A DNA stretch of 8,900 bases, taken from Syntrophaceae bacterium. Lineage in GTDB: Bacteria > Desulfobacterota > Syntrophia > Syntrophales > Smithellaceae. The stretch lies in assembly GCA_003506745.1 (NCBI GenBank), contig DNYQ01000046.1, forward strand, positions 1-8,900, given 5' to 3'. The position numbers and the translations under genes were made by a program. The stretch's first letter is position 1. Every line of letters starts with the position of its first letter. The notes below the pieces were generated by a model that saw nothing but the letters and a program-made list of their open reading frames with translations, was not told where the DNA came from and did no database searches. Positions 1 through 7,394 of this stretch are shown one piece after another.

Positions 1-1847
1 TCCGGCGCGCTGTTGGTGTGCAGGGTGCTGAACACCAGATGGCCGGTCAGCGAGGCTTCAACGCCGGTTTTGGCCGTTTCAAAATCGCGCATTTCACCGA
101 CCATGATGACGTCGGGATCGGCGCGCAGAAAAGCGCGCATGGCCGCCGCGAAATCAAAACCGATTTTGGACTGCACCTGCACCTGGCGCAGACCGTATTG
201 CGTAATTTCCACGGGATCTTCAGCCGTCCAGATTTTTCTGTCCGGCCGGTTAATTACATGCAACGCTGCGTGCAGCGTTGTTGTTTTACCGGAACCAGTC
301 GGGCCGACGACCAGGATCATGCCATAGGGCTTGTTAATGATGTTGATCATTTCATCATAATTGCGCTTTAAGAGGCCCATGGAATCCAAAGGCAGAAGGG
401 TATCGCTTTTGGCCAGAAGCCGCATGACGATGTCTTCCACGCCGCCCTGTGTGGGAATGGTGGCCACACGCAGCTCCAGTTCATCGCCGGAGGCGCGCCG
501 GAACTTGATTTTACCGTCCTGCGGTTTTCTTTTTTCGGTAATATCCAGGTTGGACATGATTTTGATGCGCGAGATAATCGCGGAGCGGTAACTGAAGGGA
601 ACCGTCTGGTAAATGGTGCAGTCTCCGTCGATGCGGTACCGGATTTCCACGTTTTTCTTGCCGACATTGGGCTCGACGTGAATATCCGATGCCCGGCGGG
701 AGGATGCATCATTAATAATTTTATTGACAAGCTGCATGATGACGCTGTCGGATTCCCCGACCACGTCGATTCCTTCTTCTTCATCGGATCCGCCGTTTTC
801 ATCATCCATCTTGCCCAGCAGTTCTGTAAACGAATGCTCGTCTTCACTGGAACTGAAGAAAAGGTTGATATATTTCAGGATATCTTCAGACAAGGCGACG
901 TCATACTTTACTTTTTTGGTTTTCAGGAGGTTTTCGATGGCGTCTCTTTTGATGATATTGTTCGGATCATCGACAATCACATGAATATTGCCCTCAATTT
1001 TTTCCAGCGGCACCCACAGTTCGCGTTGCAGGTAATCTTTTTTCAGGTTGGTAATTAAATCGCCGGGGATAACTCTTTTATCATTATAATCAATAAACCG
1101 GCAGCGGTAAAATTCTTCGAAAGAGTGACCGATATCATCCTTGGAAATTTTGTACTTGTTCATCAGATAGCGCTCGATGGAGTCTTTTTGTTCGCGCGCT
1201 TCCTGCCAGGCTGCTTCCAGTTGCTCCTCTTTGAGCAGGCCGCGGGTCAGCAGAAAATCGAAGCGTGTTTTGCGGCGGCGCTGGAACCGCTGCTGGTTAT
1301 AGAAGGCTACGCCTAAAACTTCTGCGATTTCCATCACCAGTCCGATTTCTTCTTCGGTGAATTTCTGGGTCCCTTTCTTTTTATTGAGAATCTGGATGAC
1401 GCCCATGAGCTGATCTTTATAAAAAATCGGAGCGGCAAGAATTTGTTTGGTCTTGAATCCTGATTTCTTATCCCAGCTGGAGTCAAAGGTCAGCTCAAAG
1501 TCGATGGCCTTGAGCTCCGCCTGATTATAGGCGTCGCTGATATTGACAATGTTGAAGGTATTGGCCACATATCCGGCGATGCTTTGATTGCTGATCGGGA
1601 CGCGGATTTCCTTAAGCTGAGAACCGGCCATGAACATGGAGTATATTTCGTTGTGAGTTTTATCGACGACATAAAGCGTGATGGAATAGGCGTCAAACAG
1701 GTTCAGAATGCCGTCTTTTAAATCAATCAGGATTTGTGCAATATTCTGCGCGGCATGGATGCGATTAGTGATGTCCTGAAGATTTTTGCGTATTCGCAGT
1801 TTTTCATCCAAGCTGTTTTGTGATTCGGGTTTAACCTGGGTAATCAT
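1..1847 (-). CDS. GAF-domain PilB/GspE-family secretion/pilus ATPase (3' end beyond the window)
   Basis: This is a hexameric cytoplasmic AAA-like ATPase of the type II secretion / type IV pilus assembly family; the C-terminus lies off the left edge and 615 residues are visible. Domain order: GAF-like sensor (about 20-185), a degenerate MshEN/GspE N-terminal domain (about 190-325), an acidic linker (about 333-360), then the N2 and ATPase domains. Walker A GPTGSGKT is at 515-522, the Asp box TAEDPVE at 541-547, Walker B-like DPDVIMVGEMRD at 577-588, and the start of the His box (STLHT) is near the edge. The ATG at 1847 has an in-frame TAA 27 bases upstream, with no ATG between, and a GGAG sequence about 10 bases upstream. 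Any tetracysteine zinc motif would be outside the window. The family is certain from the motifs. Whether it serves pili, secretion or something else cannot be told, because no other pilus gene is visible. Confidence 0.93.
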   Translation of the reverse strand, partial: MITQVKPESQNSLDEKLRIRKNLQDITNRIHAAQNIAQILIDLKDGILNLFDAYSITLYVVDKTHNEIYSMFMAGSQLKEIRVPISNQSIAGYVANTFNIVNISDAYNQAELKAIDFELTFDSSWDKKSGFKTKQILAAPIFYKDQLMGVIQILNKKKGTQKFTEEEIGLVMEIAEVLGVAFYNQQRFQRRRKTRFDFLLTRGLLKEEQLEAAWQEAREQKDSIERYLMNKYKISKDDIGHSFEEFYRCRFIDYNDKRVIPGDLITNLKKDYLQRELWVPLEKIEGNIHVIVDDPNNIIKRDAIENLLKTKKVKYDVALSEDILKYINLFFSSSEDEHSFTELLGKMDDENGGSDEEEGIDVVGESDSVIMQLVNKIINDASSRRASDIHVEPNVGKKNVEIRYRIDGDCTIYQTVPFSYRSAIISRIKIMSNLDITEKRKPQDGKIKFRRASGDELELRVATIPTQGGVEDIVMRLLAKSDTLLPLDSMGLLKRNYDEMINIINKPYGMILVVGPTGSGKTTTLHAALHVINRPDRKIWTAEDPVEITQYGLRQVQVQSKIGFDFAAAMRAFLRADPDVIMVGEMRDFETAKTGVEASLTGHLVFSTLHTNSAP

Positions 1848-1890
1848 CCGGTTCGTTCTCCATCTTCTTTTTTAGGCCGAAAGTGCGTTC

Positions 1891-1919
1891 ATCCTAGCAA
1901 GCGCTTCCGGGAATGTCAA
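1891..1919 (-). promoter_or_regulatory. sigma-70-type promoter of the GAF/PilB-like gene
   Basis: On the minus strand a perfect -35 box TTGACA (1914-1919) is followed by a 17-base spacer and the -10 box TAGGAT (1891-1896, 4 of 6 matches). The predicted start of transcription is near 1884, leaving a leader of about 37 bases before the ATG at 1847. It suggests that the ATPase gene is transcribed on its own as well as possibly by read-through from glyQS. Confidence 0.6.
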
Positions 1920-1922
1920 TGA

Positions 1923-1977
1923 AATGGATGCTTGCATGATGCGCCCGAAAAGCATACGGCAAGGCAGTCCATCCATT
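1923..1977 (-). other. long imperfect hairpin across the glyS stop codon
   Basis: Arms AATGGATG (1923-1930) and CATCCATT (1970-1977) pair perfectly. Inside them CTTGC (1931-1935) pairs with GCAAG (1959-1963), and ATGC (1939-1942) pairs with GCAT (1952-1955). That gives 17 pairs broken by a 3x3 internal loop and a 6-base bulge. The structure begins within the glyS stop codon and ends three bases before the -35 box of the next gene. No real U-run follows, so a classical intrinsic terminator is unlikely. It may protect the glyQS 3' end or weaken read-through. Confidence 0.45.
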
Positions 1978-4048
1978 AGCCGGCGGTTACAATTTTTGAA
2001 AAATCGGCAATTTTATGGAACAGCGCTGAGATATCCGCCAGGAGCGACAAGCGATTGAAGCGGATATTTTCATCTTTGTCCATGACCATGACGTTGTCAA
2101 AAAAAGCATCCACGGAAGGACGCAAAGCGGCAAGTTTGTTGAGTGCGGCGATAAAGTCTTTCTCGGCAATGCCTTTTTCCACGCGGGTGCTGATGTTTTC
2201 AAAAGTCGAAAATAATTTAATTTCCGCATCATGGGAAAGAAGATTGACGTCCACCTTTCCTTCGTGGAAATCCTTTAAAATATTATCAATTCTCTTAAAG
2301 GCGATCGAGATGGGTTCAAATTCCGGGTTGGACCGAAAGGCCTGCAGGGCTTGAACTTTTTCGATCACTGAAACAAGGTTGTCGATATCCGAGGCCAGAA
2401 CCGCGTCCACCGTATCATACGCGTATCCCTGGCTGATCAGTTGATTTTGCAGGCGTCCCCTGAAAAAATCCAGAACATCTTTTTTGACGTCCGGGGCCGG
2501 TTTCTTCAGAACATCTTTCAGCGAATCGAGGCATTCATCAATCAGGAAATTCAGACTCAGCGCATAACCGCGCGATAAAATAATATTAATAATGCCGAGA
2601 GCCTGACGACGCAAGGCATAGGGATCGGCCGTCCCGGTCGGCGGCATATTCACCGCGAAAAAGCCGACGATGGTGTCCATTTTATCGGCCAGACCGACGA
2701 TTGCGCCTTCGTCCGTCTGGGGCAGATCACCGCCGGCGACAATGGGTAAATAATGTTCATAAATGGCATGGGCAATCTCCGGTTTTTCGCCGGCCAAAAG
2801 CGCGTATTCGCGTCCCATAATACCCTGAAGTTCCGAAAACTCTCCCACCATCAGCGATTCCAGATCGGCCTTGGCCAAAAGCGCCGCGCGGTCCACGTTT
2901 TTTTTCACCGACGGTTTTACTTTGGCGGCAATTTTGACCGCCAGCTTGCGGAAACGCATGACTTTTTTATGGGAGGTTCCCAGCAGGGTGTGGAAAACCA
3001 CTTTTTTAAGCGATTCCACACGATTTTCCAGAGGGATTTTTTTGTCTTCCTCAAAGAAAAACGAAGCGTCGGCCAGCCGGGCCTGGAGCACGCGTTCGTT
3101 CCCCCTGGCCACCACGTCCATATCGCGGGCGCGGGTGTTGCTGACGGCGATGAAATAGGGCAGAAGCTTGCCCTCGTTATTCACGACAGGGAAATATTTC
3201 TGGTGTGAGATCATCGTGGTGGTCAGAACTTCTTTGGGAATTTTTAAATAATCTTCATGGAAGCTTCCGCGCACGATGACCGGATATTCGACGATGAAGG
3301 TGATGGTTTCCAGCAGGTCATCCGTATAGAAGAGCTTTCCGCCGACTTCGGAGGCGGCTTTTTGGGCCTCTTCGAGAATTAATTTCTTTCTTTCTGCGGG
3401 ATCGGCGACAACGAAATGTTCTTTGGTTTTTTTGAGATAATCTTCCAGCCCGGAAACGGCAAAAGAAGCCGGACTCATGAAGCGATGGCCGCGCGAGGTA
3501 TTGCCGCTTTCAATATCTTCAATCGTGAGGGGGATGGTTTTGCCGTCATAGAGCGCCAGCAGCCAGTGCACGGGACGCGCAAAACGCAAATCATAGGCCG
3601 CCCAGCGCATTGATTTCCGGAAAGGGATGGATAGGAGGAAATTCTTGAGGATGTCCGGCAGCAGATCGGCGGTCGGCTGACCGGCAATGGTTTTACGGGC
3701 GCCCAGGTACTCCCCTTTATCGGTGACAATGGTTTCCAGTTGCGAAACGTCCACGCCCTGGCCTCTGGCGAATCCCAGCGCGGCCTTGGTCGGCTGGCCG
3801 TTTTCATCAAAGGCCGCTTTTTTTGCCGGTCCCAGCTTTTCGACGGTCTGGTCATCCTGTTTCGGGGCGACGTCCGCTATGCTCAGAACCAGGCGGCGGG
3901 GCGTGGCCAGACATCGTATCTGTTCAAAGGCGATTCGTTTTTCCGTCAGGGTTTTACGGATGATGTCTTCCATATCCACCACCGCTTTGGATAAAAATCC
4001 TGCGGGAATTTCTTCGGTGCCGATTTCAAAAAGCAGTTCGTTGCTCAT
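1976..4048 (-). CDS. glyS: glycyl-tRNA synthetase, beta subunit
   Basis: This is the beta subunit of the bacterial alpha2beta2 glycyl-tRNA synthetase, which charges tRNA-Gly with glycine in the cytoplasm. The beta chain handles tRNA recognition. At 690 residues it is full length (E. coli GlyS is 689). Family signatures visible are the N-terminal LLFEIGTEEIP (5-15), SHQKYFPV (281-288), the HD-like region KADLESLMVGEFSELQG (393-409), TADPYALRRQALG (473-485), and a C-terminal DALR-type anticodon-binding domain (about 575-680) containing FFDNVMVMDKDE. The ATG at 4048 is preceded by GGAG (4054-4057) with a 5-base spacer, lying in the 16-base gap after glyQ, so the two subunits are translated from one message. 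Nothing is unusual in the coding sequence. Confidence 0.98.
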   Translation of the reverse strand: MSNELLFEIGTEEIPAGFLSKAVVDMEDIIRKTLTEKRIAFEQIRCLATPRRLVLSIADVAPKQDDQTVEKLGPAKKAAFDENGQPTKAALGFARGQGVDVSQLETIVTDKGEYLGARKTIAGQPTADLLPDILKNFLLSIPFRKSMRWAAYDLRFARPVHWLLALYDGKTIPLTIEDIESGNTSRGHRFMSPASFAVSGLEDYLKKTKEHFVVADPAERKKLILEEAQKAASEVGGKLFYTDDLLETITFIVEYPVIVRGSFHEDYLKIPKEVLTTTMISHQKYFPVVNNEGKLLPYFIAVSNTRARDMDVVARGNERVLQARLADASFFFEEDKKIPLENRVESLKKVVFHTLLGTSHKKVMRFRKLAVKIAAKVKPSVKKNVDRAALLAKADLESLMVGEFSELQGIMGREYALLAGEKPEIAHAIYEHYLPIVAGGDLPQTDEGAIVGLADKMDTIVGFFAVNMPPTGTADPYALRRQALGIINIILSRGYALSLNFLIDECLDSLKDVLKKPAPDVKKDVLDFFRGRLQNQLISQGYAYDTVDAVLASDIDNLVSVIEKVQALQAFRSNPEFEPISIAFKRIDNILKDFHEGKVDVNLLSHDAEIKLFSTFENISTRVEKGIAEKDFIAALNKLAALRPSVDAFFDNVMVMDKDENIRFNRLSLLADISALFHKIADFSKIVTAG

Positions 4049-4064
4049 CTTGTCTCCAGGTATT

Positions 4065-4937
4065 CTAGTTGTTCTTTAAAAGAGGATATCCCAGTTCTTC
4101 ACGCTGTTTCATATACAGCTCGGCGCTGATCCTGGCCAGGTTTCTCACCCGGCCGATGTAGCTGGTCCGCTCCGCCACGCTGATCGCGCCGCGGGCGTTG
4201 AGCAGATTGAACGTATGGGAACATTTCAGGCAGTAATCGTAGGCGGGCAGGGCCAGATTTTTTTCGGCGATGCGCAGGGCTTCTTCTTCGTACATGTCAA
4301 AGAGCTTTCGCAGCATGGGGATGTCGGCGACTTCAAAGTTATAGGTGGAAAACTCGACTTCGCCCTTATGATGCACGTCGCCGTATTTCACTTGGTCCGT
4401 CCACTGCAAATCATAGACATTGTTGATGCCCTGGATGTACATGGCGATGCGTTCCGTTCCGTAGGTCAGCTCGGCGCAGACGGGGTTGCAGTCGAAACCG
4501 CCGACCTGCTGGAAATAGGTGAACTGTGATATTTCCATGCCGTCGAGCCATACCTCCCACCCCAGTCCCCAGGCGCCCAGTGTCGGAGATTCCCAGTCAT
4601 CCTCCACGAAGCGGATGTCGTGTTCCAGCGGATCGATGCCGAAACTTTTGAGGGAATTGAGATAAAGCTCCTGAATATTGACGGGAGAAGGCTTCAGGAT
4701 GACCTGATATTGGTAGTAGTGCTGCAGGCGGTTGGGATTTTCGCCGTAACGGCCATCGGTCGGCCGCCTCGACGGCTGAACGTAAGCCACGTTCCACGGT
4801 TCCGGACCCAGGGCGCGCAAACAGGTGGCGGGATGAAACGTTCCCGCGCCAACCTCCATGTCATAGGGTTGCTGAATGACGCATCCTTGAGAATGCCAGT
4901 ATTGTTCGAGTGCAAATATTAATTCCTGAAAAGTCAC
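4065..4937 (-). CDS. glyQ: glycyl-tRNA synthetase, alpha subunit
   Basis: This is the catalytic class II subunit of heterotetrameric GlyRS. It forms glycyl-adenylate and transfers glycine to tRNA-Gly together with the beta subunit encoded directly downstream. At 290 residues it is close to the usual size (about 290-305). Highly conserved blocks are [20 protein letters not shown] (17-36), the block from ALGPEPWNV through the [15 protein letters not shown] segment (42-70), [20 protein letters not shown] (123-142), and the motif 3 region [20 protein letters not shown] (247-266). The start is a GTG at 4937, chosen because a textbook AGGAGG lies 5 bases upstream and the protein then begins [14 protein letters not shown], as the family does. 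It is the first gene of the leftward glyQS operon. Confidence 0.98.
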   Translation of the reverse strand: MTFQELIFALEQYWHSQGCVIQQPYDMEVGAGTFHPATCLRALGPEPWNVAYVQPSRRPTDGRYGENPNRLQHYYQYQVILKPSPVNIQELYLNSLKSFGIDPLEHDIRFVEDDWESPTLGAWGLGWEVWLDGMEISQFTYFQQVGGFDCNPVCAELTYGTERIAMYIQGINNVYDLQWTDQVKYGDVHHKGEVEFSTYNFEVADIPMLRKLFDMYEEEALRIAEKNLALPAYDYCLKCSHTFNLLNARGAISVAERTSYIGRVRNLARISAELYMKQREELGYPLLKNN

Positions 4938-4942
4938 AATGT

Positions 4943-4948
4943 CCTCCT
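4943..4948 (-). promoter_or_regulatory. strong Shine-Dalgarno fixing the GTG start of glyQ
   Basis: The minus strand reads AGGAGG followed by five bases and GTG at 4937. This is a full-length anti-Shine-Dalgarno match at ideal spacing. It supports GTG initiation and may offset the weaker start codon. Confidence 0.85.
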
Positions 4949-5014
4949 GAAAGGGTTGCCAAGAAGAATTACAGACCTGTCCTGCGGATCCGTATCTTCA
5001 AATTTACCAGCGGC

Positions 5015-5043
5015 TAACTAGCACGAAAGGGCGATGGGGTCAA
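5015..5043 (-). promoter_or_regulatory. weak candidate promoter for glyQS
   Basis: On the minus strand TTGACC (5038-5043, 5 of 6) is followed 17 bases later by TAGTTA (5015-5020), which matches the -10 consensus poorly beyond its first two bases. It would give a leader of about 70 bases before glyQ. I see no T-box or other recognisable leader structure in that stretch. Position and strand are sensible, but the -10 box makes the call tentative. Confidence 0.35.
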
Positions 5044-5086
5044 GACAGGGGGAAGGACTTTGATCCACCACCAAGAAAAATAAAGA

Positions 5087-5155
5087 ACCTCGTTGATCCT
5101 GATAAATCAGGGTGATAGAGTTTTTTAGCGAAGAAAAAACCATCATCAACGAGGT
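5087..5155. repeat. 69-base inverted-repeat element able to form a three-way junction
   Basis: The outer arms ACCTCGTTGAT (5087-5097) and ATCAACGAGGT (5145-5155) are perfect 11-base inverted repeats. Two further perfect hairpins are nested between them: CCTGAT/ATCAGG (5098-5103 and 5106-5111), directly abutting the outer stem, and GTTTTTT/AAAAAAC (5120-5126 and 5134-5140) around a 7-base loop. The whole can fold as a three-arm junction on either strand, as RNA or as extruded DNA. It lies next to a transposase remnant, so it could be an IS end, a small non-autonomous element or a structured RNA. The pairing is visible in the sequence; the function is not known. Confidence 0.6.
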
Positions 5156-5164
5156 GAAGCGAGT

Positions 5165-5490
5165 ATGTCACAAGGAGTGTTGATTGTCGGCGCCGGTGAA
5201 AGACGCCGCCGGTTCATTCTGGTTTACAATCCCGAGGAGGCCAAAAAGGACAAGACCACCCGGGAGAAGACGATCAGAAAGATTGAAGAGGCGCTCCAGT
5301 CCATCAAAGAGCAAGAGGGGCCGGGCCGAAAAACGTCTGTGCCCTGCTTTCCCACCGGACGATGGGGCGATACCTGCGGCAGTTGAAGACCGGCGCGATC
5401 CGGATGGACAAGGGAAAGATCAAAGAGGAGGCCCATCTGGTTTTTCATGTAATCGATCATCAACATGTATCCATAGATAATTACTTTTAA
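5165..5490 (+). pseudogene. IS1634-like (IS4-superfamily DDE) transposase remnant, frameshifted and truncated
   Basis: Two adjacent frames together resemble an internal stretch of IS1634-type transposases. The first, from 5165, carries VGAGERRRRFILVYNPEEAK followed by a Lys/Glu-rich helix, and hits a TGA at 5384-5386. The second, from about 5329, carries KNVCALLSHRTMGRYLRQLK and then KGKIKEEAHL, and runs to a TAA at 5488-5490. Moving between them needs a one-base deletion near 5312-5328. A further shift near 5175 may join an upstream frame reading VKRVCHKE to VLIVGAGE. The amino-terminal half, the catalytic residues and the C-terminus of a normal transposase of this type (about 500 residues or more) are missing. 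Likeness fades after about 5440, so the right border is approximate. The family name comes from memory of the motifs and is moderately secure; that the fragment is dead is clear. Confidence 0.62.
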
Positions 5491-5598
5491 GTGTAATTTT
5501 AACACATTTCATGAAAAAATATAGAGTTCTTTTTGTATTGTAAATCATCATAACGGCTCGTTTAAGTCTATGTATTACTTTGCGCCGGATATTTCTCA
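5441..5598. other. AT-rich spacer between the transposase remnant and the CHASE2 promoter
   Basis: No gene is supported here. The stretch is markedly AT-rich compared with the flanking glyQS genes. A weak hairpin AATTAC/GTAATT (5479-5484 and 5493-5498, 8-base loop) followed by TT could be a minor terminator for transcripts coming from the remnant. The composition change near 5440-5490 probably marks the edge of the IS-derived DNA. Confidence 0.4.
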
Positions 5599-5627
5599 TT
5601 GACACAAAAGGTCTAATTTCTTATCCT
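5599..5627 (+). promoter_or_regulatory. sigma-70-type promoter of the CHASE2-SH3-M48 operon
   Basis: A perfect -35 box TTGACA (5599-5604) is followed by a 17-base spacer and the -10 box TATCCT (5622-5627, 4 of 6). Transcription would start near 5634, about 24 bases before the TTG start at 5658. This also makes the upstream in-frame TTG at 5580 an unlikely start, because it precedes the promoter. Confidence 0.65.
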
Positions 5628-5645
5628 TTACCCGATTTTAAGAAT

Positions 5646-5651
5646 AAGGAG
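5646..5651 (+). promoter_or_regulatory. Shine-Dalgarno fixing the TTG start of the CHASE2 gene
   Basis: AAGGAG lies six bases before TTG at 5658. No comparable site precedes the TTG at 5580, and the next in-frame ATG falls after the first membrane segment, so 5658 is the best-supported start. Confidence 0.7.
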
Positions 5652-5657
5652 CTTATT

Positions 5658-7343
5658 TTGACAAACCTGAAATTGCTCATCGGACAATGGCTGGCGCAAA
5701 CCACAAGAAAACTGCAAAACAATTTTTATATTTATCTCGGGGTTTTGCTTACGCTGTTTGTTTTTGTTGATGCCGGTGTATTTCATGTGGGCGAGAACAT
5801 GCGCCAAAAGGCTTTCGATTTGATGGTGCGCAGCCGCCTGATTATGCCCAAACCGGACAAAGATATTGTTATTGTGGATATTAATGAAGCCTCTCTGGCG
5901 GCAATGGCGAAAGATTTTGGACGCTACCCGTGGCCGCGTCAGGTCTTTGGAGAATTTCTGGAAAATATTGAAGCACAAAATCCCAAGGCGGTTATATTTG
6001 ATATCTTGTTCAGCGACGCCGATATAGCCAATCCCGACAGCGACGCTTATTTCGATAACGCCATTGCCGCAACAAGCAATACTTTCTTTCCTTTTATCCG
6101 GTTATCGGAAGATCAGGATAACCTAAGCAACGTGAAACCATCGATGATTCCCGGCGTGAAGGAAATGATTCAGGGGCAGGCGGACAAAAACGCAACCCTG
6201 GCGGTTATATTACCGCACTTTCCAGCAGCGATTAATTCCGGTCGTCTGGGATTCAATAACATTTATCCGGATAAAGACGGCATCGTGCGTGAATATAATT
6301 TATACAGAAATGACTATGGATGGAAAGTGCCGTCGCTGCCGTTTTCCGTAGGCAGCATGCTGGGCTACAATTTACCGGATAAACAAGGTGTCCTGCTTAA
6401 CTGGCGCGGCAAGCCCTTCACTTATCACTATGTAACTTTCAGCGATGTGATGCTGGATTTGACCAGTAAAGAGAAGAAACGACCGCCGAATGAATTTACA
6501 GGTAAAACTGTGATCATCGGCTCTACTGCTCCCAGCCTCTTTGATCTTAAAGCCACGCCGATGGCTAAAATTTATCCGGGCGTTGAAGTTCTGGCCACGG
6601 CCATTGATAACGTCAAACATGGAGATTACCTGCATGTCTGGCGTGGCGCGCTGACTTATGTCCTGTTTAGTTTACTGCTTATCTGGCTGACAGCCTCGGC
6701 GTTTTATAAGCAGGCGGATCGCGATAAATTAAACAAGGTTTTCAGCAGCAGCCAGATTGGTTTGCTGGTGATTTCCTACGTTATTATTAATGTCACCAAT
6801 AATTATTTCGATATCAGCGGACCGATTATCTGGGCGGTCGCGTATTTCAGTGTAGCCAAGGTTTACGCGCTGGCCAATGATCTGGCGCTGCAGCGCTGGC
6901 TGGCTTTTGGCGTAAAAGCCGGCGAAGACGGTTCGATGGTCTTGATCATGCCTATTCTGGTGGAAAGCAAAGAGCCTCTGGGCGACACTCTGCTTAAAAA
7001 ACTGAAACGAAGGATTGAACTTACCTGTAAAACTCCCAATACGGTTGATGTGCTGAAAGGTTCGCAGAGCGGTATCTGGGGTTTGTTTGGCGATATGGCG
7101 GTTGTCTGCTGGACCTATGCCGAAAAACAGGAGGAATACGCGAAACAGGCAAAACAGGACGCCGATCAGCTTGCTTCGCAAATGCCGATGATATTGATTG
7201 ACATCGGTTTGCCCGGCAACACGAAAGTCCGTTACACAAAGCATGAAGGAGGATTGGCCGCCGGAATTCCTCTGGCCGGTCAGTGGCGAAGTTTATTCGC
7301 GCAGGCTGTCATCAAAATGGAACACATCGGGCAGAACGAATAA
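5658..7343 (+). CDS. CHASE2-domain membrane sensor with an unrecognised cytoplasmic C-terminal domain
   Basis: This 561-residue inner-membrane protein has a short cytoplasmic N-terminus, TM1 (about 23-42), a large extracytoplasmic CHASE2 domain (about 43-325), three clustered TMs (about 331-349, 366-384, 386-405) and a cytoplasmic tail (about 407-561). CHASE2 hallmarks are KAFDLMVRSR, VDINEASL (73-80), the WPR at 92-94, FDILF (114-118), and near its end IIGSTAP, then a Thr-Pro, then PGVEVLATAID. In this family CHASE2 senses an unknown envelope signal and passes it to a cytoplasmic output such as a kinase, GGDEF or nucleotide cyclase. No intact output motif is present here. The tail has an alternating strand/helix look with GLFGDMAVV (475-483) where a GGDEF loop might sit, so it could be a degenerate palm-type domain, but this is speculative. 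It is the first gene of an operon with the SH3 and M48 genes, which start 51 bases after its stop and beyond. The start is TTG, as argued from the ribosome-binding site and promoter. Confidence 0.9.
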   Translation: MTNLKLLIGQWLAQTTRKLQNNFYIYLGVLLTLFVFVDAGVFHVGENMRQKAFDLMVRSRLIMPKPDKDIVIVDINEASLAAMAKDFGRYPWPRQVFGEFLENIEAQNPKAVIFDILFSDADIANPDSDAYFDNAIAATSNTFFPFIRLSEDQDNLSNVKPSMIPGVKEMIQGQADKNATLAVILPHFPAAINSGRLGFNNIYPDKDGIVREYNLYRNDYGWKVPSLPFSVGSMLGYNLPDKQGVLLNWRGKPFTYHYVTFSDVMLDLTSKEKKRPPNEFTGKTVIIGSTAPSLFDLKATPMAKIYPGVEVLATAIDNVKHGDYLHVWRGALTYVLFSLLLIWLTASAFYKQADRDKLNKVFSSSQIGLLVISYVIINVTNNYFDISGPIIWAVAYFSVAKVYALANDLALQRWLAFGVKAGEDGSMVLIMPILVESKEPLGDTLLKKLKRRIELTCKTPNTVDVLKGSQSGIWGLFGDMAVVCWTYAEKQEEYAKQAKQDADQLASQMPMILIDIGLPGNTKVRYTKHEGGLAAGIPLAGQWRSLFAQAVIKMEHIGQNE

Positions 7344-7378
7344 ATATCAACTGATATTTTAATTCAGGCGTTCCGCCT
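7342..7378 (+). other. two small hairpins between the CHASE2 and SH3 genes
   Basis: The first, AAATATC/GATATTT (7342-7348 and 7353-7359, loop AACT), overlaps the CHASE2 stop codon. The second, AGGCG/CGCCT with a TTC loop (7366-7378), sits about 16 bases before the SH3 start. Neither is followed by a U-run, so they are not terminators. They may stabilise or tune the intercistronic message. Confidence 0.35.
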
Positions 7379-7394
7379 AAGAGAAGGGGTGATT

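Noticed and set aside
18..1058. Several rightward open frames of 75-130 codons opposite the ATPase gene
   Set aside because: They are antisense to a gene with clear Walker and Asp-box motifs, and their translations show no family features or ribosome-binding sites.
2753..3208. A 151-codon rightward open frame opposite glyS
   Set aside because: It is antisense to a fully conserved glyS. The composition (many Phe, His and Arg) is typical of a shadow frame.
4938..5014. A possible T-box or glycine riboswitch upstream of glyQ
   Set aside because: No T-box consensus sequence, specifier-loop architecture or glycine aptamer pattern is visible in the leader.
5165..5386. A real 73-residue small protein
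   Set aside because: Its sequence looks like the middle of a transposase, its reading frame breaks exactly where the likeness continues in another frame, and it has no promoter of its own.
5142..5463. A nine-base direct repeat ATCATCAAC at 5142-5150 and 5455-5463 as a target-site duplication
   Set aside because: A nine-base match between stretches of this size is not unexpected by chance, and one copy lies within an arm of the inverted-repeat element instead of flanking the remnant.
6729..7244. A 171-codon leftward open frame opposite the CHASE2 gene
   Set aside because: It is an antisense shadow; the plus-strand frame has clear CHASE2 and membrane features while this one has none.
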